Source of the DNA: Fundidesulfovibrio terrae
Lineage (GTDB): Bacteria; Desulfobacterota; Desulfovibrionia; Desulfovibrionales; Desulfovibrionaceae
Reading direction: 5' to 3'
NCBI RefSeq assembly: GCF_022808915.1
Contig: NZ_JAKZFS010000002.1
Coordinates: 186,001 to 250,000 of the forward strand
Length of the DNA: 64,000 nt
Position 1 is the stretch's first letter; every line of letters starts with the position of its first letter. Shown in pieces: positions 53,887 through 62,227 of this stretch. The notes under the pieces are model-generated. The model was given only the letters and a program-made list of their open reading frames with translations, was not told where the DNA came from and ran no database searches. The translations under genes were made by a program, and so were the position numbers.

Positions 53887-56178
53887 ATGGCCGAGAAAAT
53901 AGGCGTGTACGTCTGCGGCGGCTGCGGCTTGGCCGATGCCGTCGACCTGGACGCAGTGTGCACCGCGGTGAAGAACAAGTACCAGCCGCAGTGCCCGGTC
54001 ATCAAAACCCACCCCGTGCTCTGCTCGCCCGAAGGCAAGGCGGCCATCGAGGCCGACATCGCCGAGGCCGGGCTTGACGGTGTGTGCCTGTGCGCCTGCT
54101 CGCCCCGCTCCAAGTGGGACGTGTTCGCCTTCGGCGGCGTCCAGGTGGAACGGGTCAACCTGCGCGAACAGGCCGTCTGGTCCTTCGACAAGGTCTCCGG
54201 CGCGCTGGAAAAAGCCAAGGGCATCGATGACCTGCAGATCATCTGCAACGAATACTCCCTCATGGGCGTGGTGAAGCTCACCAAGTCCAACGTGCCCAAC
54301 CCCGAGGCCCAGGACACCTTCAAGACCATCATGGTCCTGGGCGGTGGCTGGACCGGCTTGAGCGCCGCCAACGCGGCCGCCTCCCTGGGCTACGACGTGG
54401 TCTTGGTGGAGAAGGCCGACGCCCTGGGCGGCAAGGTGCTGAACTTCCACAAGAGCTTCCCCCTGAGCTACCCCTACACCGAGGCCCAAGACCCCGGCCT
54501 GGACAAGCTCATTTCCCAGGTGAACGCCTCCAAGAAGGTCACGGTCCTGACCTCCACCTCCCTGGAGAAGCTCTCCGGCGCGCCCGGCCAATACAAGGCC
54601 CTGCTCTCCAACGGGCAGACCCTGGACATCGGCGCCATGGTCCTGGCTACCGGCTGGGACGCGGGCGACACCAAATACCTGGCTCCCCTGGGCTATGGCA
54701 CGTTGAAAAACGTGATCACCACCGCCGAGCTGGAGAAGATGGCCAAGACCGGCTGCATCGCCCGGCCCTCCGACGGCAAGGCCCCGCGCAGCGTGGCCTT
54801 CCTGCTGGACACCGCCCTGTGCTCCATCGACTCCTGCCCCTCGGACGTTACGCTGGAGTGCGACAAGGAGGCCGAGGCCCCGGTGAATCCGCCCGCCGAA
54901 GGCGAAGAGGCTCCGGCCGAGGCGCCCTTCTGTGATCTCGAGTCCCAGCGGCACCTGGCCCTGTCCTCCGAGCTGTCCACCTTGGTGGCGCTCAAGCAGG
55001 CCAACTACGTGGTGGAGAAGAACCCCGAGGCCGCGGCCTACATCTTCTACAGCCACATGATGGTGCCCGGCATCAACGAGCGCTACTACAAGGCCGCCCA
55101 GGACAACCCGGGCATCATGCTCTCCCGGGCGCAGATCCAGAGCGTCAAGGCCGGCTCCGGCGACACCGTCGTCATCGGCATGGCCAACACGCTGCTGGGC
55201 GAATCCGTGGAGATCGAGGCCGACCTGGTGGTGCTGCCTACCTCCATGGTGCCCACCACGGCGCACAGCCCGGTGATCAACCTGGAATACCGCCAGGGCC
55301 TGGCCTTCCCGGACCTGGGCCTTTTCGAAGGGTACGCGGACTCCAACTACATCTGCTTCCCCTACGAAACCCGCCGCACCGGCATCTACGCCGCCGGCGG
55401 CGTGCGCCAGCCCATGGGCCTGGCGCTGGCCAGCGACGACGCCATGGGCGCGGCCCTCAAGGCCATCCAGTGCGTGTCCAGCGCCAACAAGGGCGTCGCG
55501 GTGCACCCGCGCTCCGGCGACCGCAGCTTCCCGGTGTTCAACTTCGTGCGCTGCACCCAGTGCAAGCGCTGCACCGAGGAATGCCCGTTCGGCGCGCTCG
55601 ATGACGATCCCAAGGGCACCCCGATGCCCAACCCGTCCCGCTGCCGCCGCTGCGGCACCTGCATGGGCGCCTGTCCTGAACGCGTCATCAGCTTCGACAA
55701 CTACAACATCGACATGATCGGCAGCATGATCCGCGAGATGCAGGTGCCCCCCAAGATGGACGTGGGCGGCCCCCGCGTGCTCATCCTGGCCTGCGAGAAC
55801 GACGCCTACCCGGCCCTGGACATGGCCGCCCTGCGCAGCAAGTCCTGGAGCTCCTACGTGCGCGTCATCCCGGTGCGCTGCCTGGGTTCGGTCAACGCCA
55901 TCTGGGTGGCCGACGCCATGTCCAAGGGCATCGACGGCGTGATGCTCTTGGGCTGCAAGTTCGGCGACGACTACCAGTGCCACTTCGTCAAGGGTTCCGA
56001 GCTGTGCAACCGCCGCAAGGAGAACATCTCCGAGTCGCTCAAGCGCCTGGGCGTCGAGCCCGAACGCGTCGACCAGCTGCAGGTGGCCATCGACGAATAC
56101 GACCGCGTGCCCGCCATGATCGACGAGTTCATGGACATGATCGTGAAAATGGGTCCCAACCCGTTCAAAGGATACTAG
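53887..56178 (+). CDS. qmoB: quinone-interacting membrane-bound oxidoreductase subunit B
   Basis: A 763-residue HdrA-like flavoprotein fused to a MvhD-like C-terminal domain. Order: N-terminal Cys region (CGGCGL, CLCACSPR), FAD domain (VLGGGWTGLSAANAAASLGY, about residues 147-166), and two ferredoxin motifs (CTQCKRCTEECP about 556-567; CRRCGTCMGACP about 586-597). The MvhD-like domain starts at about 625 (VLILACENDAYPAL, VRCLGSVNA, GCKFGDDYQCH). The last domain resembles proteins that link Hdr-type complexes to other electron carriers. A cytoplasmic subunit. It is 12 bases ahead of qmoC. Confidence 0.97.
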   Translation: MAEKIGVYVCGGCGLADAVDLDAVCTAVKNKYQPQCPVIKTHPVLCSPEGKAAIEADIAEAGLDGVCLCACSPRSKWDVFAFGGVQVERVNLREQAVWSFDKVSGALEKAKGIDDLQIICNEYSLMGVVKLTKSNVPNPEAQDTFKTIMVLGGGWTGLSAANAAASLGYDVVLVEKADALGGKVLNFHKSFPLSYPYTEAQDPGLDKLISQVNASKKVTVLTSTSLEKLSGAPGQYKALLSNGQTLDIGAMVLATGWDAGDTKYLAPLGYGTLKNVITTAELEKMAKTGCIARPSDGKAPRSVAFLLDTALCSIDSCPSDVTLECDKEAEAPVNPPAEGEEAPAEAPFCDLESQRHLALSSELSTLVALKQANYVVEKNPEAAAYIFYSHMMVPGINERYYKAAQDNPGIMLSRAQIQSVKAGSGDTVVIGMANTLLGESVEIEADLVVLPTSMVPTTAHSPVINLEYRQGLAFPDLGLFEGYADSNYICFPYETRRTGIYAAGGVRQPMGLALASDDAMGAALKAIQCVSSANKGVAVHPRSGDRSFPVFNFVRCTQCKRCTEECPFGALDDDPKGTPMPNPSRCRRCGTCMGACPERVISFDNYNIDMIGSMIREMQVPPKMDVGGPRVLILACENDAYPALDMAALRSKSWSSYVRVIPVRCLGSVNAIWVADAMSKGIDGVMLLGCKFGDDYQCHFVKGSELCNRRKENISESLKRLGVEPERVDQLQVAIDEYDRVPAMIDEFMDMIVKMGPNPFKGY

Positions 56179-56190
56179 GAGGCCCTGCTT

Positions 56191-57396
56191 ATGTCTTCTC
56201 CGGTCCGGATCCAACCCGATCCGAGCTTTGTCAGGGAGCTTCAGGCAGCCGGTGGCGAGTCGGTCAAGAAATGCTACCAGTGCGCCACCTGCTCCGTGGC
56301 CTGTCCTCTGTCTCCGTCCGAGAATCCCTATCCCCGCAAGGAGATGGTCTGGGCGCAGTGGGGCCTCAAAGACAAGCTCATGAACGACATCGACGTGTGG
56401 CTGTGCCACAACTGCGGCACCTGCTCGGACCTCTGCCCCAGAGGCGCCCGTCCTGCCGACACGCTGGCCGCCATCCGCAACATGACCTACCGCAAGCTGG
56501 TGGGCCCTGCCTGCATCGGCGAGTGGATGAGCTCCTCCAAGGGCCTGCCCAAGCTGATCGCCATCCCGGCCGTGCTCTTCGCCGTGATCTGGATGATCAC
56601 CCAGGGCGGCTTCAGCCTGCCCCAGGGCGACATCGTCTTCGGCAAGCTGTACCCCGGCGACTACACCATCGACCCCCTGTTCATGCTGACCTTCGGCTTC
56701 ATGGTTTTCAGCTTCTACAAGGGCGTCATGAACATGTGGAACTCCTTCAAGAGCCTGCCCGAGACCTTCGAGATCGGCGAGGTTCGCGAGAAGCCCACTC
56801 TCATCCAGGCCATCGTCGCCGTTGTGCGCGATGAGATCATCACCCACCGCAAGTTCAACGAATGCGGCAACGACAACACCGAGCGCTTCAAGGGCCACTG
56901 GTCGCTGTTGTTCGCCTTCGTGGCACTGGCCATCGTCACCGGCGTCGTGGCCGTGTCCCACTGGGGCTCCAAGCTGCCCGGCTTCCACTGGCTGCACGTG
57001 CTCGGCAGCACGCCCATGGCGCTCTACAGCCCGGTGAAGCTCCTGGCCGTGGCCGGCATGGTGCTCGGCCTCTACGGCATGACCATGCTCACCCGCCGCC
57101 GCTTGAACCTGGACGCGCAGAAGCAGGGCTCCAGCTACTACGACTGGTATCTGTTGGGCGTGATCTGGGCGGTGTTCGTCACCGGCTCGGGCGCGTTCGT
57201 CCTGCGCCTGGCGGGCGTGGCCGGACTGGCCTACCCCATGTATTACCTGCACCTGATCAGCGTTTTCATGCTGTTCGCTTATCTGCCCTGGTCCAAGCTG
57301 GGGCACCTTGTGTATCGCACGACGGCCCTGGTGTATGCGCGCATGAACGGAAGGCTTCCCATCTCGCGCGTTGAAGAAAAAGTTTTCGAGATCTAA
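56191..57396 (+). CDS. qmoC: quinone-interacting membrane-bound oxidoreductase subunit C
   Basis: A 401-residue protein with an HdrC-like N-terminus that binds two [4Fe-4S] clusters (CYQCATCSVACP near residue 28; CHNCGTCSDLCP near 72) and an HdrE-like membrane part with six segments from about 125 to 375. Histidines in the segments are candidate ligands for b-type hemes. It anchors QmoAB and reacts with menaquinol. AGGAGG lies upstream of the ATG. It is followed 15 bases on by the qmoD-like gene. Confidence 0.96.
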   Translation: MSSPVRIQPDPSFVRELQAAGGESVKKCYQCATCSVACPLSPSENPYPRKEMVWAQWGLKDKLMNDIDVWLCHNCGTCSDLCPRGARPADTLAAIRNMTYRKLVGPACIGEWMSSSKGLPKLIAIPAVLFAVIWMITQGGFSLPQGDIVFGKLYPGDYTIDPLFMLTFGFMVFSFYKGVMNMWNSFKSLPETFEIGEVREKPTLIQAIVAVVRDEIITHRKFNECGNDNTERFKGHWSLLFAFVALAIVTGVVAVSHWGSKLPGFHWLHVLGSTPMALYSPVKLLAVAGMVLGLYGMTMLTRRRLNLDAQKQGSSYYDWYLLGVIWAVFVTGSGAFVLRLAGVAGLAYPMYYLHLISVFMLFAYLPWSKLGHLVYRTTALVYARMNGRLPISRVEEKVFEI

Positions 57397-57411
57397 GAGG
57401 AGGAACTCCCC

Positions 57412-58080
57412 ATGTCTGAGACCAAAGTTTTCCCGATGAACACCTTCATGTCGTACCTGAAGGGCGTGGACAAGGAAGGCCAGAAGAAGGGCGTTGTTGA
57501 GCTGGTGAGCTACATGGCCGACACCGTCGTCGACGAGGAGTTGGCTCCTTTCGCCGGCGCCATCGCCAAGGCCTGGATCTATGAGCAGCATCCCGAAGTG
57601 ATCGCCATGAGCGCCAACCAGCTGGCCACTGCCGCCAAGAACGTCTCCGTGCCCAAGCTGCCCGCCGAGACCGTGGCCGAGATCAACTCGTTGTTCGTGC
57701 AGCTGGGCAACTACAAGACCGCCGCCGAGACCCAGGCCGAAGAACTGGCCAAGGTGAAGGCCGAGCTGGCCGCCAAGTCCGCCACGCTGATCGACGTCGA
57801 AGCCAAGCTCAAGGCCGCCGAGGCCGCTGTGAAGCGCTTCGAGGATTCCTCCCAGAAGGAGAGCGAGAAGCTGATCGTGGCCCCTCTGGCCAAGGTCAAC
57901 GAATACATCGGCAAGGTCGATGAGCTTCTCAAGATGATCGAGGACGTGAAGAAGCACGGCGTTGTGACCGTGGCTGCCGGTGGTGTCGCCGCCGGTGGAG
58001 CTCCCGGCGCTGCCGCCGCCGCGCCCGAGCCGGTCGTGGACTTCGGTGTCGAAGACACCTTCACCAAGTCCGACTGGTAG
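57412..58080 (+). CDS. QmoD-like conserved protein
   Basis: A 222-residue acidic soluble protein in the position where desulfovibrios carry a fourth gene of the qmo operon (called qmoD). The N-terminal part (residues 8-90) is globular. Residues 100-150 are a long Ala/Glu/Lys coiled coil (AAETQAEELAKVKAELAAKS). A Gly/Ala/Pro linker (about 185-205) follows and the tail ends VEDTFTKSDW. No cofactor motif is visible. GAGGAGG precedes the ATG. It may be a connector between QmoABC and AprBA; the name rests on position more than on sequence. Confidence 0.75.
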   Translation: MSETKVFPMNTFMSYLKGVDKEGQKKGVVELVSYMADTVVDEELAPFAGAIAKAWIYEQHPEVIAMSANQLATAAKNVSVPKLPAETVAEINSLFVQLGNYKTAAETQAEELAKVKAELAAKSATLIDVEAKLKAAEAAVKRFEDSSQKESEKLIVAPLAKVNEYIGKVDELLKMIEDVKKHGVVTVAAGGVAAGGAPGAAAAAPEPVVDFGVEDTFTKSDW

Positions 58081-58109
58081 AATATCAGGCCAACGCCTGT
58101 TTTACGAAA

Positions 58110-58139
58110 GGCCGCCCGGCGACGGGCGGCCTTTTTTTT
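58110..58139 (+). terminator. strong intrinsic terminator after the qmo operon
   Basis: GGCCGCCCG-GCGA-CGGGCGGCC, a perfect 9-bp stem with eight T residues. Confidence 0.96.
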
Positions 58140-58179
58140 GATAGGCACTCTCGAGATGAACGGCGGGAGAGGGGGAGTT

Positions 58180-59628
58180 ATGGCCTCATACGACTACGAC
58201 CTTGGCGTCATCGGCGGCGGCGCGGCCGGGCTCACCGCCGCGGCTGGCGGGGCGCGCCTGGGAGCCAAGGTGCTCCTCGTCGAGAAGGAGCCGGCGCTCG
58301 GCGGGGACTGCCTGCACTGCGGCTGCGTGCCCTCCAAGACACTCATCGCCTCGGCCAAGCTGCGCCACCGCATGCTCCGCGCCTCTGACTGGGGGCTGCC
58401 GCCCATGGAACTGCCGCCCGTGGACTTTTCGAAAGTCGCCGGGCGCATCCGCTCCGTCATCGCCCACATCCAGCGCCACGACTCGCCTGAGCGTTTCTGC
58501 TCGCTGGGGGCCAAGGTGGAATTCGGCTCTCCGGAGTTCATCGACGAGCACTCAATCCGGCTGAATGGCGCAACCGTCTCGGCCAACCGCTGGATAATCG
58601 CCACCGGCTCCTCTCCGGCGATCCCGTCCATCACAGGCCTTCGCCACACGCCGCACCTGACGAACAAGAATCTTTTCGCTCTCGAATCCCTCCCCGAATC
58701 GCTGCTCATCCTGGGCGGCGGGGCCATCGCCGTGGAGATGGCCCAGGCGTTCCAGCGCCTGGGCAGCGCCGTGACCATCCTGCAACGGTCCTCACGCCTG
58801 CTCTCGAACGAAGATCCGGACATGGCCGATCTGGTCCAAAAGCGCCTCGAATCCGAGGGCGTCACGGTCATCACCGGGGCCAAGCCCCGCTTCGCCAGCG
58901 TGGCCTACGGCCTGCGCCACGTGGGCTATACGCTGGCCTCGGGGGAGGAGGGCGTGGCTTCGGCCAAGGCGCTGCTCGTGGCCATGGGCCGCTTGCCCAA
59001 CGTCTACGGGCTGAAGCTGGAAAATGCCGGAGTGGCTTACACGGACAAGGGCGTCCCCACGGACGCGCGCCTGCGCACCACCTCGCCGGACATCTTCGCG
59101 GCCGGGGACGTGCTGGGCAAATGGCAGTTCACCCACGCGGCCGGGTACGAGGGAGGGGTGGCCCTGACCAACGCCGTGGCGCGGCTGCCGCGCAAGGCCG
59201 AGTACACCTTCATGCCCAAGGCCACCTATTGCGACCCGGAGCTGGCCTGCATGGGGCTCTCGGAATCCGCCGCCGCCAAGGCGGGCATCGCCGTCACCGT
59301 GCAGAGGGAGCGCTTCGAGGACAACGACCGCGCCCAGGCGGACGGCACGCCCGAGGGGCTCATCAAGCTCATCCTGGACCGCAGCGAGAAGGTGGCGGGG
59401 GTGCAGATACTGGGGGCGCGAGCCGGAGACCTTTTGTGCGAGTGGATCGCTGCCTTGTCAGGGGGAGTGAAACTCTCCTCGCTGGCCCAGGCGGTGCATC
59501 CGTATCCGACGCTTGGCGAAATCAACAAGCGGGTGGCCGGGGAGTTTCTCGCGCCCAAGGTTTTCGACGGGGTGGCCCCCAAGATTCTCAAGGTGGTGTT
59601 CGGGCTCAAGGGACGGGCCTGCGGGTAG
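58180..59628 (+). CDS. pyridine nucleotide-disulfide oxidoreductase (MerA/Lpd-like)
   Basis: A 482-residue class I flavoprotein disulfide reductase. FAD motif: GVIGGGAAGLTAAAGGARLG (residues 9-28). The redox-active pair lies in GGDCLHCGCVPSK (about 44-56), with an extra third cysteine between the usual two. NAD(P)H domain: LLILGGGAIAVEMAQAFQ (about 183-200). FAAGDV follows near 305, and the C-terminal dimer interface carries AVHPYPTLGE with the catalytic His-Glu pair. No N-terminal heavy-metal domain or C-terminal Cys pair is present, so mercuric reductase activity is uncertain. GGGGGAG lies before the chosen ATG. Confidence 0.88.
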   Translation: MASYDYDLGVIGGGAAGLTAAAGGARLGAKVLLVEKEPALGGDCLHCGCVPSKTLIASAKLRHRMLRASDWGLPPMELPPVDFSKVAGRIRSVIAHIQRHDSPERFCSLGAKVEFGSPEFIDEHSIRLNGATVSANRWIIATGSSPAIPSITGLRHTPHLTNKNLFALESLPESLLILGGGAIAVEMAQAFQRLGSAVTILQRSSRLLSNEDPDMADLVQKRLESEGVTVITGAKPRFASVAYGLRHVGYTLASGEEGVASAKALLVAMGRLPNVYGLKLENAGVAYTDKGVPTDARLRTTSPDIFAAGDVLGKWQFTHAAGYEGGVALTNAVARLPRKAEYTFMPKATYCDPELACMGLSESAAAKAGIAVTVQRERFEDNDRAQADGTPEGLIKLILDRSEKVAGVQILGARAGDLLCEWIAALSGGVKLSSLAQAVHPYPTLGEINKRVAGEFLAPKVFDGVAPKILKVVFGLKGRACG

Positions 59629-59652
59629 CGCAGGCCCTGCGCTCCATCCTCG

Positions 59653-59718
59653 GCATCGATCGAAGCGAAGCTACGGGGGATTCCAAAGGGACACCGTCCC
59701 TTTGGCCGCCGGAGGCAT
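59653..59718. repeat. dispersed palindromic repeat, copy 2
   Basis: In reverse orientation relative to copy 1. The core CCAAAGGGAC-ACC-GTCCCTTTGG (59683-59705) is a perfect 10-bp inverted repeat. It is flanked by GCATCGATCGAAGCGAAGC on the left and CCGCCGGAGGC on the right, both shared with the other copies. It lies between converging genes. Confidence 0.8.
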
Positions 59719-59719
59719 C

Positions 59720-60022
59720 CTACTCTGCTGCTTTCTCCAACTCTTCCAGGTAATTCCTGCGCCTCTCCCCCAGTTCCTGCTTCAGGCGCGCCACGGTGGC
59801 CTCGTAGCCGCCGGGCCTGTGCGGCTTCAGGCACCTGGTGCAGTCCTTGATGCCATTGAGCATCGCGAAGTCCCCGCCGCAGTTCTCAAGAAAGTAGAGC
59901 GGGCAGTAGCAGAACAGGCAGTTGAAGTTGTCCGGGTCGATACCGGCGTGGCAGGGGAAGTAGCGGCAGGCCCGGTTCTGGTTGAAGGCGTGGGAGGGCT
60001 GGCACGGCGATTGCTTTTCCAT
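59720..60022 (-). CDS. cysteine-rich small-domain protein
   Basis: A 100-residue protein. Residues 7-65 match the Cys-rich small domain (PF04071-like): CQPSHAFNQNRACRYFPCH, then NFNCLFCYCPLYFLENCGG and GIKDCTRC. The tail (75-100) is a charged helix. The domain probably binds metal and occurs alone or fused to corrinoid-related proteins; its role is not known. It is divergent from the lysozyme-like gene across 32 bases. Confidence 0.82.
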   Translation of the reverse strand: MEKQSPCQPSHAFNQNRACRYFPCHAGIDPDNFNCLFCYCPLYFLENCGGDFAMLNGIKDCTRCLKPHRPGGYEATVARLKQELGERRRNYLEELEKAAE

Positions 60023-60054
60023 CGTTGCAGACTCTCGACAAAGAGGTTTCCGTC

Positions 60055-61176
60055 ATGGTGTTGACGCCGCAAAATATAGCCGCAGCCCTCACGGCGCGTC
60101 CGGAACTGAACCGGTTCGGGACCACCAGGCTGGCCCAGGACCAGGGATCGTTCAAGACGATGCTGACGAGCCAGCTTGGTGTAAGCCATCAGGTACTCGG
60201 CAGCAAGAGCAAGGACCCGCTTTCGGTGGTGACGGGAATGCCCTCCCGGGGGCCGGACGGCTCGCTCAACGTCAACATCCCGGCGCAGGTGTTTTCGGAA
60301 ACAAAAGGACCGGTGTTCACTGAAACCAAGGGGAAGGCGGTCTCCAACGAGGTGCGCGGGGTGGTCAACCCCAACGCGCGCCATCCCGAGGACCTGGGCC
60401 ACCTGCCCGGATCAGGCGCGAAAGCGGTCATGAGCGAGGCCTTCACCAAGGACGAGGAAAACCTTCTCCAGGCCGCGGCCGCGGCGGAATCGAAATTCTT
60501 GGCGGCCAAGCGCCGTTCCGGACAGGCCGGCAACGATGCGCAGTACGCCTCCACGGACAAGATGGGCGTCTTGTCGGCGGCCTACGAATCGCGCGGAGCC
60601 ATCGACGCCATCGGCTACGACGGCCGGGGAGGCACGTCCTACGGGCTGTACCAGATCGCCTCGGGCGTGGGCACCATGGGGCGGTTCATGGACTACCTGG
60701 AAACCAAAGCCCCGGATATCGCCGTGCGCCTGTCCTCATCCGGCCCGGCCAACACGGGCGGCCGATCCGGTGCCATGGCCGGGGAATGGAAGCGCATAGC
60801 CCAAGAGTTTCCGAGGCGTTTCGAGGCGCTGCAGCACGAATTCATCCGCGACACCCATTACCAGCCCGCGCTCAAGTCCATCACCATGTCCACGGGCGAC
60901 GACATGTCCAAGCGTTCCCAGGCCGTGCGCGAGGTGCTCTGGAGCACGGCGGTGCAGCACGGACCCAACGGCGCGGCGGAAATTTTCAGCCAGGCAGTGG
61001 AGAAGCTCCAGGCCAAGGGGCAGGACAAGTCCGACAAGGCCTTGATCGAAGAGGTCTACGCCGAGCGCATGACCCAGTTCGCCGGGCGCGGCAAGCTGCG
61101 CGTGGCCGTGTCCACGCGGCTCGCCGACGAGAAGCAGACGGCCCTTGCCATGCTGGGTGGGAAGACCGTGGGGTAG
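60055..61176 (+). CDS. putative muramidase-like protein (VgrG-related/lysozyme-like C-terminal domain)
   Basis: A 373-residue protein without a signal peptide. Residues 1-140 look unstructured, with repeated ETKG phrases (VFSETKGPVFTETKG). Residues about 170-350 hold AAYESRGAIDAIGYDGRGGTSYG then LYQIASGVGTMGRFMDYL, which recalls lysozyme-like domains found at the C-terminus of some VgrG-related and phage proteins. The Glu in YESRG would be the catalytic acid. No secretion genes are adjacent, so it may be a house-keeping hydrolase, for example linked to flagella, or a leftover phage-derived protein. AGAGG precedes the ATG. Confidence 0.55.
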   Translation: MVLTPQNIAAALTARPELNRFGTTRLAQDQGSFKTMLTSQLGVSHQVLGSKSKDPLSVVTGMPSRGPDGSLNVNIPAQVFSETKGPVFTETKGKAVSNEVRGVVNPNARHPEDLGHLPGSGAKAVMSEAFTKDEENLLQAAAAAESKFLAAKRRSGQAGNDAQYASTDKMGVLSAAYESRGAIDAIGYDGRGGTSYGLYQIASGVGTMGRFMDYLETKAPDIAVRLSSSGPANTGGRSGAMAGEWKRIAQEFPRRFEALQHEFIRDTHYQPALKSITMSTGDDMSKRSQAVREVLWSTAVQHGPNGAAEIFSQAVEKLQAKGQDKSDKALIEEVYAERMTQFAGRGKLRVAVSTRLADEKQTALAMLGGKTVG

Positions 61177-61214
61177 CGAAGCGAGAGAGGTAAAGGAAAG
61201 GTTGGAGGCGGGAA

Positions 61215-61353
61215 GAAGCCCCCGGCGGCCAAAGGGGATTGACTCGGGCCATCCGACCCTCGCCCTTCGGGCGCTGCTTCGCAGCGTCCAATTCTGCTTC
61301 ATGCGGAAGTGTCGTTCCTTTGGAATCCTTGAGAGCTTCGCGTCGATCGATGC
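61215..61353. repeat. dispersed palindromic repeat, copy 3, with expanded loop
   Basis: The left arm GAAGCCCCCGGCGGCCAAAGG (in two parts of under 20 bases) and right arm GTTCCTTTGGAATCC with GCTTCGCGTCGATCGATGC are as in copies 1 and 2. Here about 75 bases separate the arms instead of three. The extra sequence carries small hairpins of its own (CGCCC-TTC-GGGCG and GCTGC-TTC-GCAGC). Confidence 0.7.
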
Positions 61354-61430
61354 GGAAATGTTTCATAGCAGGATGCGCGCAACGCCGCGCACCCTGCCCT
61401 TTTGTTTCGTGAATAAGGAAAAGCGCACGC

Positions 61431-61459
61431 TTGCCAGCGCCGCGACCTGCGGCTATTTA
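61431..61459 (+). promoter_or_regulatory. candidate sigma70 promoter
   Basis: TTGCCA, 17 bases, TATTTA, 28 bases before the GTG of the next gene. The spacing is ideal and the -10 match moderate. Confidence 0.45.
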
Positions 61460-61487
61460 TCCCTCATACCGCTGAGAGGAGGAACGA

Positions 61488-62135
61488 GTGGCCGTACTGA
61501 CCCGATCGATGGTGATGGTTGCCCTGGTGGTTCTTCTTGCCATCCCGTGCTTCGGCGCGTCTCCCAAGGCGATAACCAAGGGGTTCGCGACGGTGGCCTG
61601 GGGCGAGGACGTGGGCAAGCGCCAGGGGTTCATGAAACTCAGGACCACCGATGGCATCGACTACTTCGTGAACCTGCGCGAACGCTACGACATGAAGGGA
61701 TACGGCAAGCCCACCGTGTTCTACGGCGAGGCCGGAGGCCGGCTCTACGCCGTGCACCTGCGCTTGGGCGACGCGGCGGGCTTCGACTCCCTGGCGGCCG
61801 AGCTGCGCAGACTCTACGGCAAGGGCAAGAAGGACGAGGGCGGCTCCCAGGAGAGCTGGAAGGTCGGCCCGGTCCGGGTGAAGCTCAAGAAGGAGGCCCC
61901 GGGCGGCATGAAGCTCTCCTTCTATTACCAGCCCGTGGCCGCCACATTGAGCGCCTCCCAGCTCGCCCAGGACCTGACGGCCGACGAACTGGCCAGGCTC
62001 CTGCCTTCGGGCGAAGCCCAGATGACGGACCCGGCCGGGGCCATGCCCGGGAAACAGGCCGAGTACGTGGGCATCGACGTACTCAAGTACCTGCGGCAGG
62101 GCAGCAAGCTCCTGAAGGTGGACATCCGCAAGTAG
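61488..62135 (+). CDS. exported protein, hypothetical
   Basis: A 215-residue protein with a signal peptide (residues 1-23, cleaved near CFGAS). The mature part has a repeated YGKG/Y-rich pattern, first half GFATVAWGEDVGKRQGFMKL, later WKVGPVRVKLKKEAPGGMKLSFYYQPV, suggesting a beta-rich domain. No catalytic motif is seen and I do not recognise the family. The start is a GTG with GAGGAGG five bases upstream. Confidence 0.75.
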   Translation: MAVLTRSMVMVALVVLLAIPCFGASPKAITKGFATVAWGEDVGKRQGFMKLRTTDGIDYFVNLRERYDMKGYGKPTVFYGEAGGRLYAVHLRLGDAAGFDSLAAELRRLYGKGKKDEGGSQESWKVGPVRVKLKKEAPGGMKLSFYYQPVAATLSASQLAQDLTADELARLLPSGEAQMTDPAGAMPGKQAEYVGIDVLKYLRQGSKLLKVDIRK

Positions 62136-62169
62136 GGCGGCACGGAACTGCGCGATCGTGAATGACGAA

Positions 62170-62203
62170 GCGGACGCTCCCGCATGGGGCGCGTCCGCTT
62201 TTT
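62170..62203 (+). terminator. intrinsic terminator
   Basis: GCGGACG pairs with CGTCCGC around an inner, imperfect GC-rich stem and GCAT loop, followed by five T residues. Confidence 0.88.
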
Positions 62204-62227
62204 GCGTCCGGAATCCGGAAAGAAGGG

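Larger units (their letters stand above)
61177..61487. other. 311-base gap with repeat and promoter candidate
   Basis: No convincing gene. It holds copy 3 of the dispersed repeat (61215-61353) and a candidate promoter (61431-61459) for the next gene. GAGAGGAGG is the ribosome-binding site at the right end. Confidence 0.6.

Noticed and set aside
52630-57957. A 1775-codon open frame on the minus strand across qmoABC
   Set aside because: It is the mirror of strongly biased GC-rich coding sequence; the product is low-complexity His/Gly/Leu/Val and the plus strand has unmistakable qmo genes.
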